Assembly: GCA_965278965.1 (NCBI GenBank)
Contig: OZ257127.1
Location: forward strand, 2,666,001-2,730,000
DNA: 64,000 nt
Source of the DNA: UBA10649 sp965278965
Lineage (GTDB): Bacteria; Actinomycetota; Actinomycetes; S36-B12
Direction: 5' to 3'
Both the position numbers and the translations under genes were made by a program. The notes below the pieces were generated by a model that saw nothing but the letters and a program-made list of their open reading frames with translations, was not told the DNA's origin and ran no database searches. This document shows positions 49,488-58,075 of the stretch, piece after piece (positions within the stretch are counted from its first letter, which is position 1; every line of letters starts with the position of its first letter).

Positions 49488-51941
49488 ATGATTCGCGGCT
49501 ACGTGGATGCACGCGTCCGTGCCGAGCTGTTGGCCCCCGTCGCCGACGAGCGCCTCCTCATGCAGGCCCTCGAGCGTTCCGCCATCGCCTCGTGCCTGGT
49601 CGCACCTGACGGCGCCGTCCTCTGGGCTAACGACGCGATGTGCGCCTTGTTCGCCCGGACGGCCGACGAGCTCGGCCGCTCGACCTGGCAGCAGCTGACA
49701 CACGCCGATGACCTGACCAGCGACCAGTACCTGGTCGACGACGTCATCGCGGGCCAGCGCGACTCCTACCGGCTGCGTAAGCGGTACCTGCGGCCCGACG
49801 GCTCGATCGTCTGGGGGGACCTCACGGTGTCCGCAGTCCGTGATGCCTCCGACGCGCTCCGCGTCTTCCTCTCGCAGGTGGTCGACGTCACCACGGAGGT
49901 CGCGCGAACCGAGCGGTTCCGCGTGCTGTCCGAGAACGCCGCTGACTTCATCGTCGAGTCGACGCACGACGAGATCGTCGAGTGGATATCACCCAGCATC
50001 GAGCAGGTGCTCGGCTGGACCGCCGAGCAGCTCGTCGGCACGCGGTTCGCCGACCTGATCCACCCCGAGGACCGCGGTGACGAGCCGTCGGCAGGAGCAT
50101 CCGCCGACCTCGACATGCCATCGTCGCCGCGGTTCGGCACCCGGGTGCGGTGCGCCGACGGTACCTACCGCCACCTGGTCGCTCGCACGGTCACGGTGCC
50201 CAGCACGGCCGACCATGCGTCGATTCGTGTCGATGCGTGGCGCGACGTCGAGGCCGAGGCGCTCGCCGTCGCGGCTGCGCTGAGGTCGAGCATCCTGCTG
50301 ACCGGCGAGCTCGACGCCGAACTTGACGGGCGCGTGATCTTCACCGCCGTACGCGACGACGCCGGCGCGATCGTCGACTTCGAGTACGCCGAGGCGAACC
50401 TGGCCGCCTGCCGCAGCCTGTCGCTGACGCGCAGCGAGATCGTCGGCCATCGGATGACGGATCTGTTTCCGCAGGCCGAGCTGACGGGCCGGCTGCAGGA
50501 GTACGCCCGCGTCGTGGAGACCGGCTTGCCCCAGGTCTGGGAGGCCCGGGCCGTGCCTGGCCGCGACGGCACGGACGTCGCCTACTTCGACGCGCGGATC
50601 GTCAAGGTCCTCGACGGGGTGTCCTACGCCTGGCGCGACGTCACCGCACGCGTGCGGGCCGAGCAGCGGCTTGCTGCGTCCGAACGCGAGCTCCGCCTCA
50701 TCGCCGACAGTGTCACCGACGTCGTCGCGATGGCCGACGCGGCAGGAACGATCACGTACATGTCCCCTGCCGTGACGCGGACGCTGGGATGGGAGCCCGC
50801 CGACCTCGTCGGCAAGGCCCCGGGCCACCTCATCCACCCCGACGACCGAAGCGTGCTCCGCACGGCAACGGAGCGGGCCGAGGCCGGAGAAGCGACCCGC
50901 TCCCTGGCCCGGGTCCGGCACAAGGATGGCCACTACCGGTGGGTCGAGTCGGCGGTCAGCCCCGCGCTCGACGCGGACGGCACGCTCATCGGGCGCACCG
51001 CGGTGTGGCGCGACGTCACCGACCGGGTCCTGCTCGACGAGCAACGCGCCGTCGCGGAACAACAGCTCTCGACGTCGGAGGAGCACTACCGGCTGCTCGC
51101 CGAGAACACCGCCGACATCGTGATCCTCATCAGGGACGGGCGCGTCGACTGGATCTCCCCGTCGGTCGAGCACGAGTTCGGGGCGCCTCCCAGCGAATGG
51201 GTCGGGCGATCCGCCCGGGCATGCGTCGATGCCGACGACGTGCCGGCGCTTCGCCAGATCCTCGTCGCGGTCCTACGCGGGGAGCACCGGGTGTTCCGCG
51301 CGCGTGGCGTCTCACCCCGCGGGGAGACGCACTGGATCGAGGCGCATGCCCGTCCGTACTTCGACGCCGACGGCAGCCTCACCGGGCTGATCGCGACGTA
51401 CCGCGTCATCGACAACCTCATCGAGGTCGAGGCCGAGCTGGACCGGCGCGCACGATTCGACGAGCTGACCGGGCTGCTCAACCGGTCCGAGGCTCTACGC
51501 CGGATCGCGGAGGTCGCGACCCACACGCCCCGCCGCGGGTGGCGCACCGCCGTGCTGTTCTGCGACGTCGACCGTTTCAAGGACATCAACGACGGCTACG
51601 GGCACGCGGCGGGCGACGAGGTCCTGCGCGCGCTCGGCGAGCGCATCGCGTCAGTCATCCGCGGCACGGACGACGCGGCGCGGATCGGCGGCGACGAGCT
51701 GCTCGTGCTCCTGCCCGGCGTGCACTCCCTCGACGACGCCACTGCTGTCGCGGAGAAGATCCACGAGATCGCGTCGGAGCCGGTCGCCGTCGCCGGGGGT
51801 CTGGAGGTCGTCCCGCGGCTGAGCATCGGCGTCACGGTCCTGCGACCGGGCGAGACGTCCGAGCAGCTCATCGAGCGCGCCGACGACGCGATGTACCTGG
51901 CGAAGAAGGCCGGCCGCAACCGCATCGTCGCTATCGACTGA
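49488..51941 (+). CDS. Multi-PAS diguanylate cyclase (GGDEL)
   Basis: An 817-residue soluble signalling protein. Four or five PAS/PAC modules follow one another (about residues 22-130, 140-260, 265-385, 395-510 and 525-640), e.g. SYAWRDVTARVRAEQRL and HYRWVESAVSP. The C-terminal GGDEF domain (about 645-817) starts FDELTGLLNRSEALRRI and has the active loop RIGGDELLVLLPG, Leu in place of Phe. An inhibitory RGTD site lies five residues before it, so product feedback is likely. It makes cyclic di-GMP; no EAL domain or membrane helix is present. ATG 49488 follows GAGGTCGAGG. Confidence 0.9.
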   Translation: MIRGYVDARVRAELLAPVADERLLMQALERSAIASCLVAPDGAVLWANDAMCALFARTADELGRSTWQQLTHADDLTSDQYLVDDVIAGQRDSYRLRKRYLRPDGSIVWGDLTVSAVRDASDALRVFLSQVVDVTTEVARTERFRVLSENAADFIVESTHDEIVEWISPSIEQVLGWTAEQLVGTRFADLIHPEDRGDEPSAGASADLDMPSSPRFGTRVRCADGTYRHLVARTVTVPSTADHASIRVDAWRDVEAEALAVAAALRSSILLTGELDAELDGRVIFTAVRDDAGAIVDFEYAEANLAACRSLSLTRSEIVGHRMTDLFPQAELTGRLQEYARVVETGLPQVWEARAVPGRDGTDVAYFDARIVKVLDGVSYAWRDVTARVRAEQRLAASERELRLIADSVTDVVAMADAAGTITYMSPAVTRTLGWEPADLVGKAPGHLIHPDDRSVLRTATERAEAGEATRSLARVRHKDGHYRWVESAVSPALDADGTLIGRTAVWRDVTDRVLLDEQRAVAEQQLSTSEEHYRLLAENTADIVILIRDGRVDWISPSVEHEFGAPPSEWVGRSARACVDADDVPALRQILVAVLRGEHRVFRARGVSPRGETHWIEAHARPYFDADGSLTGLIATYRVIDNLIEVEAELDRRARFDELTGLLNRSEALRRIAEVATHTPRRGWRTAVLFCDVDRFKDINDGYGHAAGDEVLRALGERIASVIRGTDDAARIGGDELLVLLPGVHSLDDATAVAEKIHEIASEPVAVAGGLEVVPRLSIGVTVLRPGETSEQLIERADDAMYLAKKAGRNRIVAID

Positions 51942-51962
51942 CGGAACGGTTCCCGTTCGCCC

Positions 51963-52015
51963 ACCTTGAGGTTCAGAGGGCTTCACGGCCCGCGAAACCC
52001 TCTGAACCTCAAGGT
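51963..52015. terminator. Long-armed intergenic hairpin D (18-base arms, 17-nt loop)
   Basis: ACCTTGAGGTTCAGAGGG (51963-51980) pairs perfectly with 51998-52015; loop 51981-51997. It lies between the cyclase and mhuD genes, 22 bases after the cyclase stop. The ACCTTGAGGTT part is shared with hairpin C. Confidence 0.7.
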
Positions 52016-52040
52016 CGACGGCGGTGGCAGGATCGCACGC

Positions 52041-52334
52041 ATGTCTGTCGTGAAGATCAACGCCATCTCCGTCCCCGCCGGCGCCGGCCCCGAGCTGGAG
52101 GCGCGGTTCGCCGCCCGCAAGCACGCCGTCGACTCCCAACCGGGGTTCGAGGGCTTCCAGCTGCTGCGCCCCGTCGCCGGCGACGCCCGCTACTTCGTCG
52201 TGACGACGTGGGCGAGCCAGGAGGCCTTCGAGGCCTGGCGGGACGGTGCGGCACGTCAGGCGCACGCCGGCCAGGGCGCGCCCGTCTCCACCGGCGCCGA
52301 CCTGCTGGAGTTCGAGGTCGTCGACCTCGGCTGA
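52041..52334 (+). CDS. mhuD: MhuD-like heme-degrading monooxygenase
   Basis: A 97-residue ferredoxin-like-fold protein of the IsdG/ABM group. It matches the mycobacterial MhuD pattern along its length (VVKINAI, VPAGAGPELE, PGFEGFQLLRPV, YFVVTTW, LLEFEVV). The functional residues align: Asn7, Arg22, Trp66 and His75 (the proximal heme ligand) are all present. MhuD opens heme to mycobilin without releasing CO, freeing iron for the cell. ATG 52041 is used; a longer frame would run through hairpin D. An HtaA-domain protein lies 9 kb left. Iron regulation is likely but no DtxR-type box is obvious. Confidence 0.9.
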   Translation: MSVVKINAISVPAGAGPELEARFAARKHAVDSQPGFEGFQLLRPVAGDARYFVVTTWASQEAFEAWRDGAARQAHAGQGAPVSTGADLLEFEVVDLG

Positions 52335-52395
52335 TCGCCGCGGTTGCCCGTCGTGGTCCGCAGCCGCCCGTGAGGGCTCATGGCAAGGTGGTCGC

Positions 52396-52878
52396 ATGAC
52401 GGGCACCTGGACGGTCGAGACGGTCGATGGCGCAGTGGTCCGCCTTCAGAGCGGGTCGGTCGGGCTGATGAAGATCGACGTCTCCGCCCCCGTCTCCGGC
52501 GGCGAGCTGCGGGTCGACGGCGACGCCGTGACCTTCGACCTGCGCCTAGCCCTCGACCAGCTGCGGACCGGCTTCCTGATGCAGCGCGCCGCGCGGGGGA
52601 TCGTCACGCGGAACGACGCCCACGAGCTCGTCTACACCGGGACGGGCACCTCCGGGCCGCCGATCCACGTGACCGGCCACGCCGTCGCCGGCTCGATCGA
52701 CGTGGAGCTCGAGCTGACGATCACCCCGATCGGCCCCGAGGCGTCGCCGTTCGACGAGGTCGAGCTCACCGGCTCCGCGAGCCTGGGCACCGTGCACCTG
52801 CCGCTGCCGGGGATGAGCACCATCGATGACTTCTCCTTCGACGTCGACGCTCGGCTCGCGCTGCGCCCGCGGCCGTGA
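52396..52878 (+). CDS. YceI-like lipid-binding-fold protein, cytoplasmic form
   Basis: A 160-residue protein with a YceI-like beta-barrel pattern (GTWTVETVDGAVVRLQSGSV, ELRVDGDAVTFDLRLALDQL, HELVYTGTGTSG and LTGSASLGTVHLPLPGM). YceI proteins bind isoprenoid or amphiphilic lipids; many are secreted, but no signal peptide is visible here. ATG 52396; its TGA overlaps the GTG of glpD, so the two are coupled. The link to glycerol-3-phosphate oxidation could be lipid-related but is conjecture. Assignment is by pattern and moderately sure. Confidence 0.6.
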   Translation: MTGTWTVETVDGAVVRLQSGSVGLMKIDVSAPVSGGELRVDGDAVTFDLRLALDQLRTGFLMQRAARGIVTRNDAHELVYTGTGTSGPPIHVTGHAVAGSIDVELELTITPIGPEASPFDEVELTGSASLGTVHLPLPGMSTIDDFSFDVDARLALRPRP

Positions 52879-54383
52879 CGTCGGACCGCCCGGACGCCCT
52901 CGGTCCCGGGACCAGGGCGGCCGCCCTTGCCGCGTTGGCCGACGGCGTGCTCGACGTGCTCGTCGTCGGCGCCGGCGCCACCGGGTGCGGGACCGCGCTC
53001 GACGCGGCGACGCGGGGGCTGCGGGTCGGGCTCGTCGACGCGGGCGACATCGCCGGCGGCACGTCGAGCCGGTCCTCGAAGCTCGTCCACGGCGGGCTGC
53101 GCTACCTGCAGACCGGCGACGTCGCCCTGGTCCGCGAGGCACTGGCCGAGCGGGAACTCCTGCTCACCCGGCTCGCCCCGCGGCTCGTGCGCCCGCTGCC
53201 GTTCCTCGTCCCGCTGCGCCACGGGTGGGACCGCGTCTACCTCGGGGCCGGGCTCACCGCCTACGACCGGCTGGCCCGGTCCGGCCTGCTGCCCGGCCAC
53301 GCGCGGCTGACCGCCGAGGAGGCGCTCGCCGAGTTCCCCGACCTGCGCTCGGAGCGGCTCGTCGGCGCGCTGCGGTACTACGACGCGCAGATGGACGACG
53401 CGCACCTGGCGGTGGCGCTGGCCCGGACCGCGGCGGGCGCAGGCGTACCGGTCGCGACGTACGCGTCGTTGGAGTCGGCGACCGGTGAGCCGGACGGCGA
53501 CGGCGTGCGTCGCGTCGTGTTGCGGGACGAGCTCACCGGCGAGCGCGTGACGGTCGCGGCCCGGTGCGTGTGCCTGTGCGTCGGCGCGTGGGCACCGCAG
53601 GCCTCGGCCCTGTTCCGCGCCGGGGAGGAGGACGTCGAGGTTGTGCGCTCCAAGGGCGTGCACCTACGGCTGCCCCGGTCCGCGATCGACGGCAGCTCGG
53701 CGATCATCGCGCCGACTGGGGAGAGCGTCCTGTTCATCCTGCCCAACGCGACGCACTGGCTCGTCGGCACGACGGACACGAGCTGGGCCGGCCGGCCGGA
53801 GGACGTCGCCGTCGAGCCCGAGGACGTCGCGTACCTGCTCGACCGGCTGCGCGAGGTCGTCGCGAGCGACGTCGACGCGGGCGACGTGACGTACGCGTTC
53901 GCCGGCGTACGCCCGTTGGCCCGGGACACCGGCGTCGGCGGCAGCACGGCGCGCGTGTCGCGGGAGCACCGGATCTCACAGGTCGCCGACGGGGTGCTGG
54001 CCATCGTCGGCGGCAAGTGGACGACCTACCGGATCATGGCCCGCGACCTCGTCGACACCGTCGTGGAGCAGCTCGGCCTGCCCCAGCGCCCGTGCCTGAC
54101 CGACACGATCGCGCTGGTCGACGCGCGTGACGAGGAGGTCGAGGCGCTCGTCGGCGCCGACCCGACGCTGGCCGAGCCGCTCGTCGACGCCCCCGGGTTC
54201 CGGCGGGTCGACGTCGTCCAGGCGGTCCAGCACGACGGCGCGATGACGGTCGACGACGTGGTGGAGCGCCGGCTGCGGCTGCCGCTCGAACTCGACGCCG
54301 TCACCCCCGCGGTGCTGGCGGAGGTCGCGTCGCTCGTCGCGTTCGCCGTTGCCGTCGACGGACCGACCCCGCCGGCCCGCTGA
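52875..54383 (+). CDS. glpD: Glycerol-3-phosphate dehydrogenase (FAD, aerobic type)
   Basis: A 502-residue FAD enzyme oxidising glycerol-3-phosphate to dihydroxyacetone phosphate and feeding electrons to quinone. The dinucleotide motif is VVGAGATGCGTALDAATRG (residues 29-47), then GGTSSRSSKLVHGGLRYL, the family signature; WTTYRIMARDLVD near residue 380 is also diagnostic. The C-terminal alpha domain is shortish but present. GTG overlaps the upstream TGA. No glpK or glpF adjoins. It converges on the XPB helicase gene. Confidence 0.93.
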   Translation: MTSDRPDALGPGTRAAALAALADGVLDVLVVGAGATGCGTALDAATRGLRVGLVDAGDIAGGTSSRSSKLVHGGLRYLQTGDVALVREALAERELLLTRLAPRLVRPLPFLVPLRHGWDRVYLGAGLTAYDRLARSGLLPGHARLTAEEALAEFPDLRSERLVGALRYYDAQMDDAHLAVALARTAAGAGVPVATYASLESATGEPDGDGVRRVVLRDELTGERVTVAARCVCLCVGAWAPQASALFRAGEEDVEVVRSKGVHLRLPRSAIDGSSAIIAPTGESVLFILPNATHWLVGTTDTSWAGRPEDVAVEPEDVAYLLDRLREVVASDVDAGDVTYAFAGVRPLARDTGVGGSTARVSREHRISQVADGVLAIVGGKWTTYRIMARDLVDTVVEQLGLPQRPCLTDTIALVDARDEEVEALVGADPTLAEPLVDAPGFRRVDVVQAVQHDGAMTVDDVVERRLRLPLELDAVTPAVLAEVASLVAFAVAVDGPTPPAR

Positions 54384-54425
54384 GGTCGACCGGGACGTGC
54401 GGGACGTGCGGGACGGGGCGGACGG

Positions 54426-56063
54426 TCAGGCGACGTCGCTCGCGTCGACGATCCGGTAGGAGTACCCCTGCTCGGCCAGGAACCGCTGGCGGTGCTGGGC
54501 GAAGTCGGCATCGACGGTGTCACGGGTGACGATCGAGTAGAAGTGCGCGGCGCGCCCGTCGCCCTTGGGCCGCAGCACGCGCCCCAGCCGCTGCGCCTCC
54601 TCCTGCCGCGAGCCGAACGTGCCGCTGACCTGGATCGCGACCCCGGCTTCCGGCAGGTCGACGGAGAAGTTCGCGACCTTGCTGACGACGAGCACCCGCG
54701 TCTCGCCGGAGCGGAACGACGCGAACAGGCGCTCGCGCTCGCGGACGGTCGTCTCGCCGGTGATGACCGGGGCTTCCAGGTGCTCCCCGAGCTCTGCCAG
54801 CTGGTCGAGGTACTGCCCGATCACCAGGACCCGGTCGTCGGTGTGCCGGCGGGCGATCTCCTCGGTCACGCGGATCTTCTCGGGGGCGCAGGCCGCGAGC
54901 CGGTAGCGGTCCTCGGGCTCGGCCATCGCGTACGCCATCCGGTCGGCGTCGGGCAGCGTGATGCGGACCTCCACGCAGTCGGCCGGCGCGATGTAGCCCT
55001 GCGCCTCGATGTCCTTCCACGGGGCGTCGTAGCGCTTCGGCCCGATGAGGGAGAACACGTCGGACTCCCGGCCGTCCTCCCGTACGAGGGTCGCGGTGAG
55101 CCCGAGCCGGCGACGGGACTGGATGTCGGCCGTGAACCGGAAGATCGGCGCAGGCAGCAGGTGGACCTCGTCGTAGATGATCAGGCCCCAGTCGCGTGAG
55201 TCGAAGACCTCCAGGTGTGGGTAGACGCCCTTCCGCTTCGTCGTCATGACCTGGTACGTCGCGATCGTGACGGGCCGGATCTCCTTGCGGGCGCCGGAGT
55301 ATTCGCCGATCTCGTCGGCCGTCAGGGTCGTGCGGCGCAGGAGCTCGTCGCGCCACTGGCGTGCGGCCACGGTGTTGGTCACCAGGATCAGCGTCGTCGC
55401 CTGGGCCAGCGCCATCGCGAGTGCGCCGACGATCGTCTTGCCCGACCCGCACGGCAGCACGACGACCCCGGAGCCGCCGTGCCAGAAGCCCTCGGCGGCC
55501 TCGGTCTGGTACGGACGCGGCTGCCACTGCTCGGCGGCGAGACCGATCGCGTGCCGCTCGCCGTCGACGTAGCCGGCGACGTCCTCCGCCGGCCAGCCGA
55601 GCTTGACGAGGGCCTGCTTGAGGTGGCCGCGCTCGCTCGGGTGAACGATCACCGTGGTGTCGTCGACGCGCGCCCCCAGCAGCGGCGCGACCTTGCGGCT
55701 GCGCAGTACCTCCTCGAGCACCGGAACGTCGATCGCCTGCAGGACCAGCCCGTGGACGGGGTGGTTCGCGACCTGCAGCCGGCCGTACCGCGCCATCGTC
55801 TCGGCGACGTCGACGAGCAGCGCGTGCGGGACGGGGTAGCGCGAGTAACGCAGGAGCGTGTCGACGACCTGCTCGGCATCGTGCCCGGCCGCGCGCGCGT
55901 TCCACAGCCCCAGGGGGGTCAGCCGGTACGTGTGGACGTGCTCAGGTGCGCGCTCCAGCTCGGCGAACGGGGCGATCGCCTTGCGGCACTCGGCGGCACC
56001 CTCGTGGTCGATCTCAAGCAGGAGGGTCTTGTCGCTCTGCACGATCAGGGGTCCGCCGGTCAT
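54426..56063 (-). CDS. DNA repair helicase XPB-like
   Basis: A 545-residue superfamily-2 helicase of the bacterial XPB group. Walker A is PCGSGKTIVG (about residues 205-214), the Walker B box is DEVHLLPAP (about 297-305), LTATLVREDGRE is motif III and QRLGRVLRPKGDGRAAHF motif VI. The N-terminal domain is the damage-recognition-like region. TAGGCT lies 6 bases before the ATG, suggesting a leaderless message. Its usual partner, a helicase-associated-domain protein, lies at 59603, separated by a GNAT/racemase pair and a 13E12-like element. Involved in nucleotide-excision-type repair or transcription-linked unwinding. Confidence 0.95.
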   Translation of the reverse strand: MTGGPLIVQSDKTLLLEIDHEGAAECRKAIAPFAELERAPEHVHTYRLTPLGLWNARAAGHDAEQVVDTLLRYSRYPVPHALLVDVAETMARYGRLQVANHPVHGLVLQAIDVPVLEEVLRSRKVAPLLGARVDDTTVIVHPSERGHLKQALVKLGWPAEDVAGYVDGERHAIGLAAEQWQPRPYQTEAAEGFWHGGSGVVVLPCGSGKTIVGALAMALAQATTLILVTNTVAARQWRDELLRRTTLTADEIGEYSGARKEIRPVTIATYQVMTTKRKGVYPHLEVFDSRDWGLIIYDEVHLLPAPIFRFTADIQSRRRLGLTATLVREDGRESDVFSLIGPKRYDAPWKDIEAQGYIAPADCVEVRITLPDADRMAYAMAEPEDRYRLAACAPEKIRVTEEIARRHTDDRVLVIGQYLDQLAELGEHLEAPVITGETTVRERERLFASFRSGETRVLVVSKVANFSVDLPEAGVAIQVSGTFGSRQEEAQRLGRVLRPKGDGRAAHFYSIVTRDTVDADFAQHRQRFLAEQGYSYRIVDASDVA

Positions 56064-56111
56064 TGGACGAGCCTACGTTGCTCGGCGGCGTGGCTAGGTA
56101 CCGTGCTCCGC

Positions 56112-56906
56112 GTGACGGATACGGCGGGGGCGTGGCAGGACGCGAGCCGCGCCGCGCACGCGGCGGGAGTCGAGGTTCGCGTGCCCGCCTCCCTCGCCGG
56201 GTTCGACGAGGCCCGCCTCGTCTTCGATGCGACGTGGCCCGCCCTGGACGGGAGCACACAGGTCACGCCGAACCTGCTGCGGGCGGCAGAGCACGCCGGC
56301 GGCTACGTCGCGACCGCCTACGCCGGCGACAGTCCGATCGGCGCCGCGTTCGCGTTCGTCGGTCGGCACCAGGACGACGCCGGCACGTGGCATGACCACC
56401 TCCACTCGCACCTCGCCGCGGTTCTGCCTGCGCACCGCGACCGTCACGTCGGCCGCGCGCTCAAGCTGCACCAGCGCGCGTGGGCGATCGAGCAGGGGAT
56501 CGATACTGTCGTCTGGACGTTCGACCCGCTTGTGCGCCGCAACGTCCGGCTCAACCTCCTTCACCTCGGCGTCGAGGTCGACGGCTTCGTGCCCGACTTC
56601 TACGGAAGCCTGGCCGACGGCATCAACGACGGGGACCCGACCGACCGGCTGTTCGCGCGGTGGCGGCTGCGATCCGACCGGGTCGCCCGAGCCGTCACAA
56701 CCGGACTGGATCCGACGAAGCCCGCCGCGGACGATCGGGTGATCGCCCTGCCACCTGACATCGTCGCGATCCGCGCCGCCGATCCGGGCGCTGCGAGCCG
56801 GTGGCGGATGGACGTCCGTCACGCTCTCCTCGCCGCGATCGGCGACGGGCTCACGGTCGTCGGGATATCGCCCGGCGGCGACCTGGTTCTCGGGAGGACG
56901 CGATGA
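56112..56906 (+). CDS. GNAT-superfamily acetyltransferase-like protein
   Basis: A 264-residue protein with a GNAT core: GGYVATAYAGDSPIGAAFAF, SHLAAVLPAHRDRHVGRALK (the R-x-x-H-V-G-x-A acyl-CoA loop) and the downstream NVRLNLLHLGVEVDGF. It belongs to the COG3375-type group commonly encoded beside an N-acylamino-acid racemase/o-succinylbenzoate synthase gene. TACCGT (56099-56104) lies 7 bases before GTG 56112, which supports that start over GTG 56103. The TGA overlaps the ATG of the racemase gene. It probably acylates an amino acid or amine that the partner then isomerises; the substrate is unknown. Confidence 0.82.
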   Translation: MTDTAGAWQDASRAAHAAGVEVRVPASLAGFDEARLVFDATWPALDGSTQVTPNLLRAAEHAGGYVATAYAGDSPIGAAFAFVGRHQDDAGTWHDHLHSHLAAVLPAHRDRHVGRALKLHQRAWAIEQGIDTVVWTFDPLVRRNVRLNLLHLGVEVDGFVPDFYGSLADGINDGDPTDRLFARWRLRSDRVARAVTTGLDPTKPAADDRVIALPPDIVAIRAADPGAASRWRMDVRHALLAAIGDGLTVVGISPGGDLVLGRTR

Positions 56907-58033
56907 CGATCGAGCTGCTGCGCCTGCACCGGTTGGAGCTTCCGCTGGTCCGTCCGTTCCGCACGAGCTTCGGCACGATCCGGGTGCGCGACGTGATCCT
57001 CGTCGAGGCGGTGACGTCCGACGGGCCGAGCGGCTGGGGGGAGTGCGTGTGCGACCCCCGACCGGCCTACTCCTACGAGTACAACGACATGGCGATCGAC
57101 GTGATCGAGGAGCACCTGCTGCCCCGGCTTGCTGGGGTGGTGGGACCGGGCGGCGCCGACGGAGACCCGGAGGACGTCCGGGCCGCGATGGAACCCGTGC
57201 GCGGGCACCACATGGCCAAGGGCGGCCTGTCGACCGCGATCCTGGACGCGTGGTTGCGCGAGCGTGACCAGTCCCTCGCCGCATACCTCGGCTCCGTGCG
57301 TGACACCGTTGCGTGCGGGGTGTCGGTCGGCATCCCGGTGACGGAGTCGATCGACGACCTGCTGGCCGAGGTCGGCGGGTACGTCGAAGCGGGCTACCGC
57401 CGGGTCAAGCTGAAGATCCAGCCGGGCTGGGACGTCGAGCCAGTGCGCGCGGTGCGTGAGGCGTGGCCCGACCTCCCGCTCCAGACCGACGCCAACCAGG
57501 CGTATCGCCGGTCCGATGCCGAGCACCTGGCTCAGCTCGACGTGTTCGACCTGCTGCTGCACGAGCAGCCGCTGGAGGAGGACGACTGGTACGGCCACGT
57601 CCTCCTCTCGCAGGCGTGCCGGACGCCGATCTGCCTCGACGAGTCGATCCACAGCGCCGCCTCGGCGGACTCGGCGCTCGCGCTCGGTGCGTGCTCGATC
57701 ATCAACATCAAGCCGGGACGCGTCGGCGGATACCTGACCGCCCGCGACATCCACGACATCGCCAGGGCGAAGCGTCGAGCCGTGTGGTGCGGCGGCATGC
57801 TCGAGACCGGGATCGGCCGCGCGGCCAACCTCGCGCTGGCGTCACTCCCCGGGTTCACGCTGCCGGGCGACACGAGCGCGTCCGACCGCTACTACGGCCT
57901 GGACGTCACCCCGCCGTTCGTGCTCGACGACGGGTTCCTCCCGGTCCCGCAGGGGCCGGGCATCGGGGTCGACCCGATCCCCGCCGTCCTGGAGGAGCTG
58001 ACCGTGTGGTCGGCCGAGCTTCGGGTCGTGTGA
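56903..58033 (+). CDS. Enolase-superfamily N-acylamino-acid racemase/o-succinylbenzoate synthase
   Basis: A 376-residue enolase-superfamily enzyme of the muconate-lactonizing/MenC group. The KxK motif is RVKLKIQPG, the three metal acids are in QTDANQAY (Asp), LHEQPLEED (Glu) and CLDESIHS (Asp), and the second base is NIKPGRVGG (Lys). GRAANLALASLPGFTLPGD near the end fits N-acylamino-acid racemase. GGGAGGA precedes the ATG. The GNAT partner upstream argues for acylamino-acid racemisation over menaquinone synthesis, since no other men gene is visible; both activities can occur in one enzyme. Confidence 0.87.
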   Translation: MTIELLRLHRLELPLVRPFRTSFGTIRVRDVILVEAVTSDGPSGWGECVCDPRPAYSYEYNDMAIDVIEEHLLPRLAGVVGPGGADGDPEDVRAAMEPVRGHHMAKGGLSTAILDAWLRERDQSLAAYLGSVRDTVACGVSVGIPVTESIDDLLAEVGGYVEAGYRRVKLKIQPGWDVEPVRAVREAWPDLPLQTDANQAYRRSDAEHLAQLDVFDLLLHEQPLEEDDWYGHVLLSQACRTPICLDESIHSAASADSALALGACSIINIKPGRVGGYLTARDIHDIARAKRRAVWCGGMLETGIGRAANLALASLPGFTLPGDTSASDRYYGLDVTPPFVLDDGFLPVPQGPGIGVDPIPAVLEELTVWSAELRVV

Positions 58034-58075
58034 GACCCGCTCGTCACTCGTTCGTGTCCCGACGGTTCTACGCCG

